The notes under the pieces are model-generated. The model was not told the origin of the DNA. It was given only the letters and a program-made list of their open reading frames with translations, and made no database searches. The translations under genes were made by a program, and so were the position numbers. A DNA stretch of 14,503 bases from Gammaproteobacteria bacterium (GTDB lineage Bacteria > Pseudomonadota > Gammaproteobacteria > UBA9214): contig JAOTTU010000042.1 in the NCBI GenBank assembly GCA_029864225.1, positions 1 through 14,503 of the forward strand, in the 5' to 3' direction. Below, one piece after another: positions 6,642 to 13,885 of this stretch (the stretch's first letter is position 1; each line of letters starts with the position of its first letter).

Positions 6642-7805
6642 TCATAGCGCCCTCACAGCCAGGACCCCATCGATCTTCGCGATCTGCTCGAGGCATGCGG
6701 GTGGCACTTTCGAGTCCACGTCGACCAGCGTGTAGGCGAGATCGCCCTTCGACTTGTTCAGCATGTCGAGGATGTTCAGGCCGGCCTCCGCAATACAGGT
6801 CGAGATCTGGCCGAGCATGTTGGGTATATTTTCATTCACCACGGCCAAGCGGAACTCGCCGTTGCGCGGCATGAACATCTCCGGAAAATTGACCGAATTC
6901 CTGACGTTTCCGCTCTCGAGAAAGTCCTTGACCTGTTCTGCGACCATGACCGCGCAGTTGTCCTCGGCCTGCTGCGTGGAGGCTCCGAGGTGCGGCAGGG
7001 TGATAACGCGCGGATGGTCCTTGAGAAGGTTGCCGGGAAAATCGCACACGTAGGCATAGACCTTGCCCGCATCAATGGCTGCCATCACGGCCTCATCGTT
7101 CACCACGCCGTTGCGCGAGAAGTTGAGGATGATGACGTTGTCCCTGGCCAGCTTGAGCCGTTCCTCGTTGATCATGTCGCGGGTGGCATCCACCAGGGGG
7201 ACGTGAAAGGTCACAAAATCCGCCGCCATCAGCAACTCCTCGACACTGCTCGCCTTGCGCACATTCGAGGACATCTCCCAGGCGCGTTGCACCGTGATCT
7301 CCGGGTCGAAACCGATGACGTTCATGCCCAGGGCCAGCGCGCCGTTGGCGACCTGGACTCCAATGGCACCCAGCCCGACCACGCCCAGGGTTTTGCCCGG
7401 CAGCTCGAACCCGACAAACTGTTTCTTGCCGGACTCGACTTTACTGTGGATCTCTTCATCCGTGCCTTCCAGGGCGCGCGCGAAATTCCATCCTTCGGTC
7501 AGGTTTCGCGCCGCCATCAGCATGCCGGCAATCACCAGCTCCTTGACCGCGTTGGCATTGGCACCGGGTGCATTGAACACCGGCACGCCGCGCCTGCTCA
7601 TCGCGTCAACCGGGATGTTGTTGACCCCGGCGCCGGCGCGGCCGATGGCCTTGACGGTGGGCGGGATCTCCATGTCATGCATGTTGCGGGAGCGCAGCAG
7701 GATGGCATCCGGGTGCTGGATCTCGGAGGCCACTTCATAGGCATCGCGCGGCAGGTGCTCGAGACCTACGGGAGAAATATTGTTCAGGGTAAGAATCTTG
7801 TACAT
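6642..7805 (-). CDS. serA: D-3-phosphoglycerate dehydrogenase with C-terminal ACT domain
   Basis: Oxidises 3-phosphoglycerate to 3-phosphohydroxypyruvate, the first step of serine synthesis and the substrate-maker for SerC next door. From ATG 7805 it has 387 residues. The split substrate domain starts MYKILTLNNIS; the nucleotide-binding motif GVVGLGAIG is at 141-149. Arg231 in FSRNGVVND and His272 in LPHLGASTQQAEDN fit the catalytic arginine and histidine of the 2-hydroxyacid dehydrogenase family. An ACT domain covers about 319-387 (NENIPNMLGQISTCIAEAG), suggesting serine feedback. An in-frame TTG at 7829 would add eight residues, but family members begin at the KILTLNN strand, so ATG is preferred. 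The gene lies 64 bp after serC. In Pseudomonas this slot between serC and pheA is empty. Confidence 0.93.
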   Translation of the reverse strand: MYKILTLNNISPVGLEHLPRDAYEVASEIQHPDAILLRSRNMHDMEIPPTVKAIGRAGAGVNNIPVDAMSRRGVPVFNAPGANANAVKELVIAGMLMAARNLTEGWNFARALEGTDEEIHSKVESGKKQFVGFELPGKTLGVVGLGAIGVQVANGALALGMNVIGFDPEITVQRAWEMSSNVRKASSVEELLMAADFVTFHVPLVDATRDMINEERLKLARDNVIILNFSRNGVVNDEAVMAAIDAGKVYAYVCDFPGNLLKDHPRVITLPHLGASTQQAEDNCAVMVAEQVKDFLESGNVRNSVNFPEMFMPRNGEFRLAVVNENIPNMLGQISTCIAEAGLNILDMLNKSKGDLAYTLVDVDSKVPPACLEQIAKIDGVLAVRAL

Positions 7806-7833
7806 CGTGTTGCCGTTATCCCTTGTCAAGGTA

Positions 7834-7865
7834 TCACCCGGAACACCGGGCCGGGGACCGGGTGA
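7834..7865. repeat. GC-rich hairpin in the serC-serA gap
   Basis: TCACCCGG (7834-7841) and CCGGGTGA (7858-7865) form a perfect 8-bp stem around a 16-base GC-rich loop. It occupies the first half of the space between the serC stop and the serA start. No U-tract follows it on the minus strand, so full termination is unlikely. It could protect the upstream serC-gyrA message from 3' decay or tune expression of serA. Confidence 0.5.
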
Positions 7866-7869
7866 CGGA

Positions 7870-8952
7870 TCAGCCGTGGCTGCGTTCGAACTCGGCCATG
7901 AAATCGATCAGTGCACTGACACCCGCTTCCGGCATGGCGTTGTAGATGCTGGCGCGCATTCCGCCGACCGAGCGGTGCCCCTTGAGGTTCAGCAGCCCGG
8001 CATCCCCGGCCTGTGACAGGAACCCGGCGTCCAGGGATGCATCGGCCAGGGTAAAAGGCACATTCATCCAGGAACGGTAGCGCGGATCAACGGGACTGTT
8101 GTAGAAGTCCGACCGGTCGATGGCCTCATACAGTTTTCCGGCCTTGCGCTGGTTGACCTCCGCCATGGCCTCCAGCCCGCCCTGCTCCCTGATCCACTGG
8201 AACACCAGCCCGGCGATGTACCAGCCAAAGGTGGGCGGGGTATTGAGCATCGAGCCGTTGCCGGCATGTAACTGGTAATTGAACATCGACGGGGTGTAGT
8301 CCAGCACCTCGCCGACCAGGTCGCTGCTGACGATGACCACGGTCAGGCCGGCCGGACCGATATTTTTCTGGGCCCCGGCATAGATCAGCCCGAAACGCGC
8401 GACATCCAGCGGCCGGGACAGGATCGTGGAGGACATGTCCGCGACCAGCGGTATTTCGCCGGTATCCGGTATCCAGTCGAACTCCAACCCGCCGATGGTC
8501 TCATTCGGAGTGTAGTGCACGTAGGCCGCGGTGTTATCCAGCTGCCAACTGTCCGCGGCCGGGATGGTAGTGAAATTACTGTCCTCCGACGAAGCCGCCA
8601 CGTTCACGCTGCAATAGCGCCGGGCCTCGGCGATCGCCTTCTTCGACCAGGCCCCGGTGTTGATGTAGTCGGCCTGCTGACGGCCGCGCAGCAGGTTCAT
8701 CGGCACCATGGAAAACTGGCTGGTGGCGCCGCCCTGCAGGAACAGGACGTGATAATCGGAGGAAATCGCCAGCAGCTCGCGCAGGTCGGCCTCCGCCTGC
8801 TGTGCGATTGACATGAACTCCTTGCCGCGGTGACTCATCTCCATCACCGACATACCCGAGCCATGCCAGTCCAGCAATTCCTCACGGGCCCGGGAGAGCA
8901 CCGCCCCTGGCAGGGTCGCGGGCCCCGCACTGAAGTTATAGATCGTCGTCAT
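7870..8952 (-). CDS. serC: Phosphoserine / phosphohydroxythreonine aminotransferase
   Basis: A class V PLP aminotransferase that converts 3-phosphohydroxypyruvate and glutamate to O-phosphoserine and acts in the pyridoxal phosphate pathway on 3-hydroxy-4-phosphohydroxybutyrate analogues. It has 360 residues, the normal length. The N-terminus reads YNFSAGPATLP (5-15); LFLQGGATSQF is at 70-80; the PLP lysine is Lys196 in GAQKNIGPAG (193-202); and LKGHRSVGGMRASIYNAM at 323-340 holds the substrate-phosphate-binding histidine and arginines. The ATG overlaps the gyrA stop codon as ATGA, so its translation is likely coupled to gyrA. serA follows 64 bp downstream and supplies its substrate. Confidence 0.97.
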   Translation of the reverse strand: MTTIYNFSAGPATLPGAVLSRAREELLDWHGSGMSVMEMSHRGKEFMSIAQQAEADLRELLAISSDYHVLFLQGGATSQFSMVPMNLLRGRQQADYINTGAWSKKAIAEARRYCSVNVAASSEDSNFTTIPAADSWQLDNTAAYVHYTPNETIGGLEFDWIPDTGEIPLVADMSSTILSRPLDVARFGLIYAGAQKNIGPAGLTVVIVSSDLVGEVLDYTPSMFNYQLHAGNGSMLNTPPTFGWYIAGLVFQWIREQGGLEAMAEVNQRKAGKLYEAIDRSDFYNSPVDPRYRSWMNVPFTLADASLDAGFLSQAGDAGLLNLKGHRSVGGMRASIYNAMPEAGVSALIDFMAEFERSHG

Positions 8953-11528
8953 TCAGAATCTCGCCCAGTCGCTCCTGCGTCAGCACTCTCTTCGTCATCG
9001 TCCTTGACCTCGACGATGCGTTCGATGCCGACCAGTTTTTCGTCTTTCGACAGGGCGATCAGGCGCACACCCTGGGTATTGCGTCCCATGATCGAGATCT
9101 CGTTGACCCGGGTACGCACCAGGGTACCGCCGCTGCTGATCAGCATCACCTCGTCCTTGTCATCGGCATGCTCGGCGCCGATGACATTGCCGTTGCGTTC
9201 GCTGACCTGGATACCGATCACGCCCTGGCCGCCACGGCCATAGACGGGGTAGTCATCCGCCAGGGTGCGCTTGCCGTATCCATTCTCGGTAGCCGTGAGT
9301 ACCGGGCTGTCGCTGGCAATCAGCATGGAGATCAATCGCTGCCCGGACTTCAACTTGATGCCGCGGACACCGCAGGCAGTCCGGCCCATCGGGCGCACAT
9401 CGCCCTCGTTAAAGCGGATCACCCTGCCGGCATCGTTGAACAACATGATGTCACGCGCACCGTCGGTGATGGCGACATCCACGAGGTAGTCGCCCTCCCG
9501 GAGATCGATGGCGATAATGCCGCTGGCTCGCGGGCGGGAGAAATCAGACAGCGAGGTCTTCTTCACCGTACCCAGCGCGGTCGCCATGAACACGTAGTGA
9601 TCGGCGGTGAACTCGCGAATCGGCAGAACGGCGTTGATGCGCTCGCCGGTCTCCAGCGGCAGCAGGTTCACGATCGGTTTGCCGCGCGCCCCGCGGCCTG
9701 CCAGCGGCAGCTCATAGACCTTGAGCCAGTAGACCTTGCCGCGGCTCGAAAAGCACAGGATGGTGTCGTGGGTGCTGGCGATGAACAGCTTGTCGATGAA
9801 GTCCTCTTCCTTGACATCGGCCGCGCTCTTGCCGCGCCCGCCACGCCGCTGCGCCCGGTAGTCCGTCAACGGCTGGGACTTGGCATAACCGGCATGCGAC
9901 AGGGTGACCGCCACGTCCTCTTCGGTGATGAGGTCTTCCAGCTTGAGGTCCAGGTGGTCGGTCATGATCTCGGTGCGGCGTTCGTCACCGTACTGTTCAC
10001 GCAGGTCCGTCAGTTCCTCGCGAATCACCTCCATCAACCGGTCCGGATTGCTGAGGATCTCAAGCAGCTTCTCGATCTCGTCGAGCAGCGCCTTGTACTC
10101 GCTGACGATCTTCTCCTGCTCGAGCCCGGTCAACTGGTGCAGGCGCAGGTCCAGGATCGCCTGGGTCTGGATATCGGAGAGCCGGTAGCCCTCGGGTTGC
10201 AGGCCGAAACTGTCATCCAGCCCCGCGGGGCGGGAGGCATCGGCGCCGGCACGTTCCAGCATCCCGGTGACGATGCCGGGTTCCCAGGTGCGCCCCATCA
10301 AGGCCTGCTTGGCGGCCGCGCGATTGGGAGAGCCCTTGATTAGCCTGATAACCTCATCGATGTTGGCCAGGGCTATGGCCAGGCCTTCCAGTATGTGCGC
10401 ACGCTGGCGCGCCTTGCTCAGTTCGAACACCGTGCGGCGTGTCACCACGTCGCGGCGGTGGCGAATGAAGGCCTCCAGGCATTCCTTCAGGTTCAGCAGC
10501 CGTGGCCGCCGGTCCACCAGGGCCACCATGTTGATGCCGAACACGCTCTGCAGCTGGGTATGCTGGTAGAGGTTATTGAGCACGACCTCGGCGACCTCGC
10601 CGCGCTTCAGGTCGATGACCATACGCATGCCATCCTTATCCGACTCGTCGCGCAGGGCCGAGATGCCATCGACCTTCTTGTCCTTGACCAGCTCGGCAAT
10701 CTTCTCGAGCAGGCGCGCCTTGTTGACCTGGTAGGGCAGCTCGGTGACGACGATGGACTGGCGACCCTTGGCCTCCTTTTCTTCGATGTGGCTGCGCGCA
10801 CGAATGTGGATACGGCCGCGCCCGGTGCGGTAGGCCTCGTGGATGCCACGCACACCGTTGATGATGCCGGCCGTGGGAAAGTCAGGGCCCGGTACATGTT
10901 CCATGAGCCCGGCCACGTCGGTGTCCGGATTTTCGATCAGCGCCAGACAGGCATTGATAACCTCGGTGAGGTTGTGCGGCGGAATATTGGTCGCCATGCC
11001 CACGGCAATGCCGGCCGAACCGTTGACCAGCAGGTTCGGAACGCGGGTCGGAAAAACCGCAGGTTCCTGCTCGGTCTCGTCATAGTTGGGAATGAAGTCG
11101 ACCGTTTCCTTGTCGATGTCCGCGATCAGTTCATGCGCGATGCGCGCCATGCGCACCTCGGTGTAACGCATGGCGGCCGGCGAGTCGCCGTCAACGGAAC
11201 CGAAGTTGCCCTGGCCATCGACCAGCATGTAACGCAGCGAGAACGGTTGCGCCATGCGCACGATGGTGTCATAGACGGCGGTATCGCCGTGCGGATGGTA
11301 CTTACCGATCACGTCACCGACGATGCGGGCCGATTTCTTGTACGCCTTGTTCCAGTCATTACCCAGTTCGCTCATCGCAAACAGCGCACGCCGGTGCACC
11401 GGCTTGAGCCCGTCGCGCACATCGGGCAGGGCGCGCCCGACGATCACGCTCATGGCGTAATCGAGATAGGACTGCTTCATCTCGTCTTCGAGATTGACGG
11501 GCAGGATTTCTTTCGCGAATTCGGTCAT
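8949..11528 (-). CDS. gyrA: DNA gyrase subunit A
   Basis: The breakage-rejoining subunit of gyrase, which introduces negative supercoils with GyrB. The 859 residues match the family. The N-terminus carries LPDVRDGLKPVHRR (34-47). The quinolone-resistance region runs KYHPHGDTAVYDTIVRMAQP (76-95), with Thr83 where E. coli has Ser83 and an intact Asp87. The catalytic Arg121-Tyr122 lies in AAMRYTEVR (118-126). The C-terminal pinwheel begins with the GyrA box QRRGGRG at 560-566, which separates gyrase from topoisomerase IV ParC. The tail is acidic (VKDDDEESADAG), as is common. The start ATG 11528 lacks a clear ribosome site. A 193-bp upstream gap contains its likely promoter, and serC overlaps its end by 4 bp. 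Confidence 0.98.
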   Translation of the reverse strand: MTEFAKEILPVNLEDEMKQSYLDYAMSVIVGRALPDVRDGLKPVHRRALFAMSELGNDWNKAYKKSARIVGDVIGKYHPHGDTAVYDTIVRMAQPFSLRYMLVDGQGNFGSVDGDSPAAMRYTEVRMARIAHELIADIDKETVDFIPNYDETEQEPAVFPTRVPNLLVNGSAGIAVGMATNIPPHNLTEVINACLALIENPDTDVAGLMEHVPGPDFPTAGIINGVRGIHEAYRTGRGRIHIRARSHIEEKEAKGRQSIVVTELPYQVNKARLLEKIAELVKDKKVDGISALRDESDKDGMRMVIDLKRGEVAEVVLNNLYQHTQLQSVFGINMVALVDRRPRLLNLKECLEAFIRHRRDVVTRRTVFELSKARQRAHILEGLAIALANIDEVIRLIKGSPNRAAAKQALMGRTWEPGIVTGMLERAGADASRPAGLDDSFGLQPEGYRLSDIQTQAILDLRLHQLTGLEQEKIVSEYKALLDEIEKLLEILSNPDRLMEVIREELTDLREQYGDERRTEIMTDHLDLKLEDLITEEDVAVTLSHAGYAKSQPLTDYRAQRRGGRGKSAADVKEEDFIDKLFIASTHDTILCFSSRGKVYWLKVYELPLAGRGARGKPIVNLLPLETGERINAVLPIREFTADHYVFMATALGTVKKTSLSDFSRPRASGIIAIDLREGDYLVDVAITDGARDIMLFNDAGRVIRFNEGDVRPMGRTACGVRGIKLKSGQRLISMLIASDSPVLTATENGYGKRTLADDYPVYGRGGQGVIGIQVSERNGNVIGAEHADDKDEVMLISSGGTLVRTRVNEISIMGRNTQGVRLIALSKDEKLVGIERIVEVKDDDEESADAGATGRDSE

Positions 11529-11572
11529 TTGGAAGGGACTAACAGGTCCTGGTCATCCGGTTGCAGGGCAAT

Positions 11573-11590
11573 AAAAAACGCCTCACGGCG
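11573..11590 (-). terminator. Short terminator-like stem in the gyrA leader
   Basis: On the minus strand CGCC (11590-11587), a GTGA loop of the GNRA class, GGCG (11582-11579) and six T residues (11578-11573) follow in order. The stem is only four G-C pairs, so it would terminate weakly at best. It lies between the predicted gyrA start site (near 11607) and the start codon, where it could act as an early pause or attenuator. Confidence 0.35.
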
Positions 11591-11613
11591 ATCGACAGCA
11601 ATCAAGACAGGGG

Positions 11614-11622
11614 ATTTTAGCA
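11614..11622 (-). promoter_or_regulatory. Predicted extended -10 promoter of gyrA
   Basis: The minus strand reads TGC-TAAAAT (11622-11614), an extended -10 element with five of six -10 positions matched. No -35 resembling TTGACA is found at 16-18 bases, which extended -10 promoters tolerate. Transcription would start near 11607, some 79 bases upstream of gyrA. Gyrase promoters are often supercoil-sensitive; that property cannot be judged from this sequence. Confidence 0.5.
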
Positions 11623-11662
11623 TACTCGACCCCCCCACTACATCATGAAAACAGCCTTTTCT

Positions 11663-11680
11663 GGGGCCGCTGAGGGCCCC
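11663..11680. repeat. GC-rich hairpin downstream of mtnA
   Basis: GGGGCC (11663-11668) and GGCCCC (11675-11680) pair around a six-base loop, about 40 bases past the mtnA stop on the minus strand. The following transcript bases (AGAAAAGGCTGTTTTC) lack a clean U-tract, so this is at most a weak terminator separating mtnA from gyrA. Confidence 0.4.
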
Positions 11681-11721
11681 TGCCGACCAGCCAGGGGATT
11701 AAGGAACGGAATTGGAGCCTG

Positions 11722-12774
11722 CTAGCCCAGGGGTCGCAACGCGGCCAGTTTTTCCGCGTCCGGGGCCCCGATCGCGCCCTGCTCGGTCACCAGGTAGTCG
11801 ACCAGTTCCGCCGGGGTCACATCGAAGGCCGGGTTCCAGGCCATGGCACCCGGGGCGGCAATACGCTCACCCCCGAGGGTGAGGACCTCATCCGCCCCCC
11901 GCTCTTCGATCTCCACGGCCTGGCCGCTGGCCAGCGAGAAATCCAGCGTGGAGCATGGCGCTGCCACCATGAAGTTGATGCCATGATGCCGGCAGTTGAT
12001 GGCCAGGTTGTAGGTGCCGATCTTATTGATGACGTCGCCGTTGGCGGTCACCCGGTCGGCCCCGACGATCACCCACTGCACGCGCTCCCTGTGCATCAGC
12101 AAGGCTGCCGCACTGTCGGTGATCAGGGTGACCGGGATCCGGTCACGGGTCAGTTCCCATGCCGTCAGGCGGGCGCCCTGCAGCCAGGGCCGCGTCTCAC
12201 CGGCATAGACCCCGGTCAGTTTCCCGGCCTTCCAGGCGCTGCGGATTACGCCCAGTGCGGTCCCGTAACCGCCGGTTGCCAGCGAACCCGTGTTGCAGTG
12301 AGTCAGCACGGCAGCCCCCGCCTGAATCAGGCCGGCACCGTGCTCACCCATGCGGTGATTGGCGTCGATATCCTGCGCATGGATGCGGCGTGCCTCCTCG
12401 AGCAGTGCCGCACCGGAGTCCACGCCGGCAGCCGCCAGGCAGCCCTGCATCCGCTCCAGCGCCCAGAACAGGTTCACGGCCGTGGGCCGGGCGGCGGCCA
12501 GCACCCGGATATCCGCATCCAGCAGGCCGCGCCAGTCCCCGGGTGCTTGCGCCTGGCGCCGCCTGGCGGCCAGAACCACGCCGTAGGCCGCCGAAATACC
12601 AATGGCCGGGGCGCCACGCACCACCATGTCGCGGATGGCCGCGGCCACCCCGGCCGCATCATCCAAATAGAGGTAATGCTCCTCGAATGGCAGGCGACGC
12701 TGGTCGAGCAGGCAGAGGCGGCCGTCCTCCCAGCGGATGGCCCGAATTGAATCGTGATCCTCATCAATAGTCAC
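11722..12774 (-). CDS. mtnA: S-methyl-5-thioribose-1-phosphate isomerase
   Basis: Isomerises 5-methylthioribose 1-phosphate to the ribulose form in methionine salvage from methylthioadenosine. It belongs to the eIF2B-alpha/beta/delta-like family. With the GTG start at 12774 it has 350 residues. VVRGAPAIG is at 51-59, the catalytic cysteine Cys160 lies in THCNTGSLATGGYGTALG (158-175), and the catalytic aspartate Asp240 in VIVGADRV (235-242), followed by NGDVINKIGTYNLA. An in-frame TTG at 12804 would add ten residues. I prefer GTG because GGGA lies seven bases before it, and because a TAGAAT at 12813-12808 would start the transcript near 12801, inside the TTG codon region. The gene diverges from the ompA-like gene. 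The MTA deaminase gene at the window end belongs to the same pathway. Confidence 0.93.
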   Translation of the reverse strand: MTIDEDHDSIRAIRWEDGRLCLLDQRRLPFEEHYLYLDDAAGVAAAIRDMVVRGAPAIGISAAYGVVLAARRRQAQAPGDWRGLLDADIRVLAAARPTAVNLFWALERMQGCLAAAGVDSGAALLEEARRIHAQDIDANHRMGEHGAGLIQAGAAVLTHCNTGSLATGGYGTALGVIRSAWKAGKLTGVYAGETRPWLQGARLTAWELTRDRIPVTLITDSAAALLMHRERVQWVIVGADRVTANGDVINKIGTYNLAINCRHHGINFMVAAPCSTLDFSLASGQAVEIEERGADEVLTLGGERIAAPGAMAWNPAFDVTPAELVDYLVTEQGAIGAPDAEKLAALRPLG

Positions 12775-12807
12775 GTCATCATCCCATCCAGCTGGTACAT
12801 GCAACTG

Positions 12808-12878
12808 ATTCTAAGGTTTTTTTTCTTGACAAAAAACCTTGAAAACCACTAGCCTTGACGGAAGTATGTGACTAGAAT
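12808..12878. promoter_or_regulatory. Divergent mtnA / ompA-like control region with perfect inverted repeat
   Basis: AAGGTTTTTT (12813-12822) and AAAAAACCTT (12831-12840) form a perfect 10-bp inverted repeat around an 8-base spacer. A consensus -35 TTGACA (12826-12831, plus strand) overlaps its centre, but no good -10 stands 16-18 bases on. TAGAAT occurs on the minus strand at 12813-12808 (toward mtnA) and on the plus strand at 12873-12878 (toward the ompA-like gene), each with a poor -35. The repeat could be an operator shared by both genes; this is inference. Confidence 0.45.
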
Positions 12879-12934
12879 ACCCGCCACGGGACAGCTGTAG
12901 ACTTTTTTGCACTCAAATCACAGGAGTTGTAACA

Positions 12935-13573
12935 ATGAAGAATTTACCTCTTAACGTCCTGATGGCGGCCGTCGCCTCATCAGCCCTGATGGCCAATATC
13001 GCCGTCGCCCATGATGGCGGAAAAGCAGGCGCGGGCAACCTCGGCGACAGTGGCAAGCACATTGTCACCGACAGCTCCGGCAACTGCGTACGCACGTCGT
13101 CCTGGAGCAAGGAGACCGCGGTCAAGGCCTGCAATCCGGAGCTGTTCCCGGAACCCGTTGCAGCGGCACCAATGGCTCCGCCACCCGTTGCCCCGGCTCC
13201 GCCACCTGTCTCCTACGAGACCGTGACCCTGTCGGCTGGCGCCCTGTTCGACTTCGACAAAGCCACGCTCAAGACTGAAGGCAGGCAGCAGCTTGACGAT
13301 GTCGCCAGCAAGATCACCAGCAACGACAAGATTGAGAGCGTCAGGATCGTCGGCCACACCGACAGCGTCGGTCCAGAATCCTACAACCAGCAGCTGTCAT
13401 TGCGCCGCGCCACCTCCGTTCGGGACTACCTGAGCGCCAAGGGCGTCGATTCCAGCCTGATGTCGATCAGCGGCATGGGCGAATCCAGCCCGGTGGCTGA
13501 CAACTCCACCCGCGCGGGTCGTGCCCAGAACCGCCGCGTTGAGGTCACCCTCGGGGTAACACGTCGGAAGTAA
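12935..13573 (+). CDS. Exported OmpA-family peptidoglycan-binding protein
   Basis: Likely anchors the envelope to peptidoglycan. The 212 residues begin with a Sec signal peptide (MKN, hydrophobic stretch 5-24, probable cleavage after AVA at 23-25). There is no lipobox cysteine. A short region of about 40 residues follows with two cysteines, Cys51 and Cys66, which could form a disulfide. Then comes an Ala/Pro-rich linker (about 73-92), and an OmpA C-terminal domain at about 97-207. The domain shows LFDFDKATLK (104-113), GHTDSVGPESYNQQLSLRRA (140-159) with the Asp143 and Arg expected to bind diaminopimelate, and QNRRVEV (198-204). It lacks the eight-stranded OmpA barrel, so it is not a porin. 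AGGAG at 12922-12926 stands eight bases before the ATG. An intrinsic terminator follows. Confidence 0.9.
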   Translation: MKNLPLNVLMAAVASSALMANIAVAHDGGKAGAGNLGDSGKHIVTDSSGNCVRTSSWSKETAVKACNPELFPEPVAAAPMAPPPVAPAPPPVSYETVTLSAGALFDFDKATLKTEGRQQLDDVASKITSNDKIESVRIVGHTDSVGPESYNQQLSLRRATSVRDYLSAKGVDSSLMSISGMGESSPVADNSTRAGRAQNRRVEVTLGVTRRK

Positions 13574-13598
13574 GCAGCCGTACATTGCACGAACCCGA

Positions 13599-13635
13599 GA
13601 CCCATCGCCTGCTGCAGGCGATGGGTCTTTTCATT
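13599..13635 (+). terminator. Strong rho-independent terminator after the ompA-like gene
   Basis: GACCCATCGCCTG (13599-13611) and CAGGCGATGGGTC (13615-13627) form a perfect 13-bp stem with a CTG loop, followed by TTTTCATTT. It lies 26 bases past the OmpA-family stop codon. It separates that gene from the next frame, which argues against reading the downstream gene from the upstream TTG at 13585. Confidence 0.9.
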
Positions 13636-13653
13636 TCAGCGCTCGAAACCATC

Positions 13654-13884
13654 ATGAACCCGGAACAACTACTCGACCCCGAACTGATGAATATCCATGT
13701 CATCCCCTGGGGGATTCGCGTTGTCCTGGCACTGGCCATCTTCATCATCGGCCCCTGGGTCAACAGCGGCGACTACTGGACGGTACGCGCGGACCTGATG
13801 GATCGCATCAAGCTGGCATTCGATGATAACGGCATCAGTATTCCCTACCCACAGCAGGATATTCACCTGCACAATGCGGCATAA
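13654..13884 (+). CDS. MscS-like protein with large internal deletion, probable remnant
   Basis: The 76-residue frame from ATG 13654 begins MNPEQLLDPELMN, then one membrane segment (VIPWGIRVVLALAIFIIG, about 16-33). It then passes directly into WVNSGDYWTVRADLMDRIKLAF and DDNGISIPYPQQDIHLHN. The first half resembles the first transmembrane region of small mechanosensitive channels; the second resembles their extreme C-terminus (E. coli MscS ends with a similar NSGD...GISFPYPQMDVNF segment). The pore helix and most of the cytoplasmic vestibule, about 200 residues in the family, are missing, yet the frame is open. It cannot form a normal channel. I infer an in-frame deletion of a former mscS gene. 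No good ribosome site precedes the ATG. A small functional membrane protein or an assembly error are alternatives. Confidence 0.7.
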   Translation: MNPEQLLDPELMNIHVIPWGIRVVLALAIFIIGPWVNSGDYWTVRADLMDRIKLAFDDNGISIPYPQQDIHLHNAA

Positions 13885-13885
13885 C

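Noticed and set aside
9168..11648. Two long plus-strand open frames (about 390 and 417 codons) opposite gyrA
   Set aside because: They lie wholly within the unmistakable gyrA frame, have low-complexity His/Gln/Asp/Gly-rich sequence without motifs, and arise because GC-rich coding DNA rarely has stops on the opposite strand.
13585..13653. Upstream TTG start extending the MscS-like frame by 23 codons
   Set aside because: The extension runs straight through the terminator stem, and MNPEQLL at 13654 matches the usual start of small MscS proteins.
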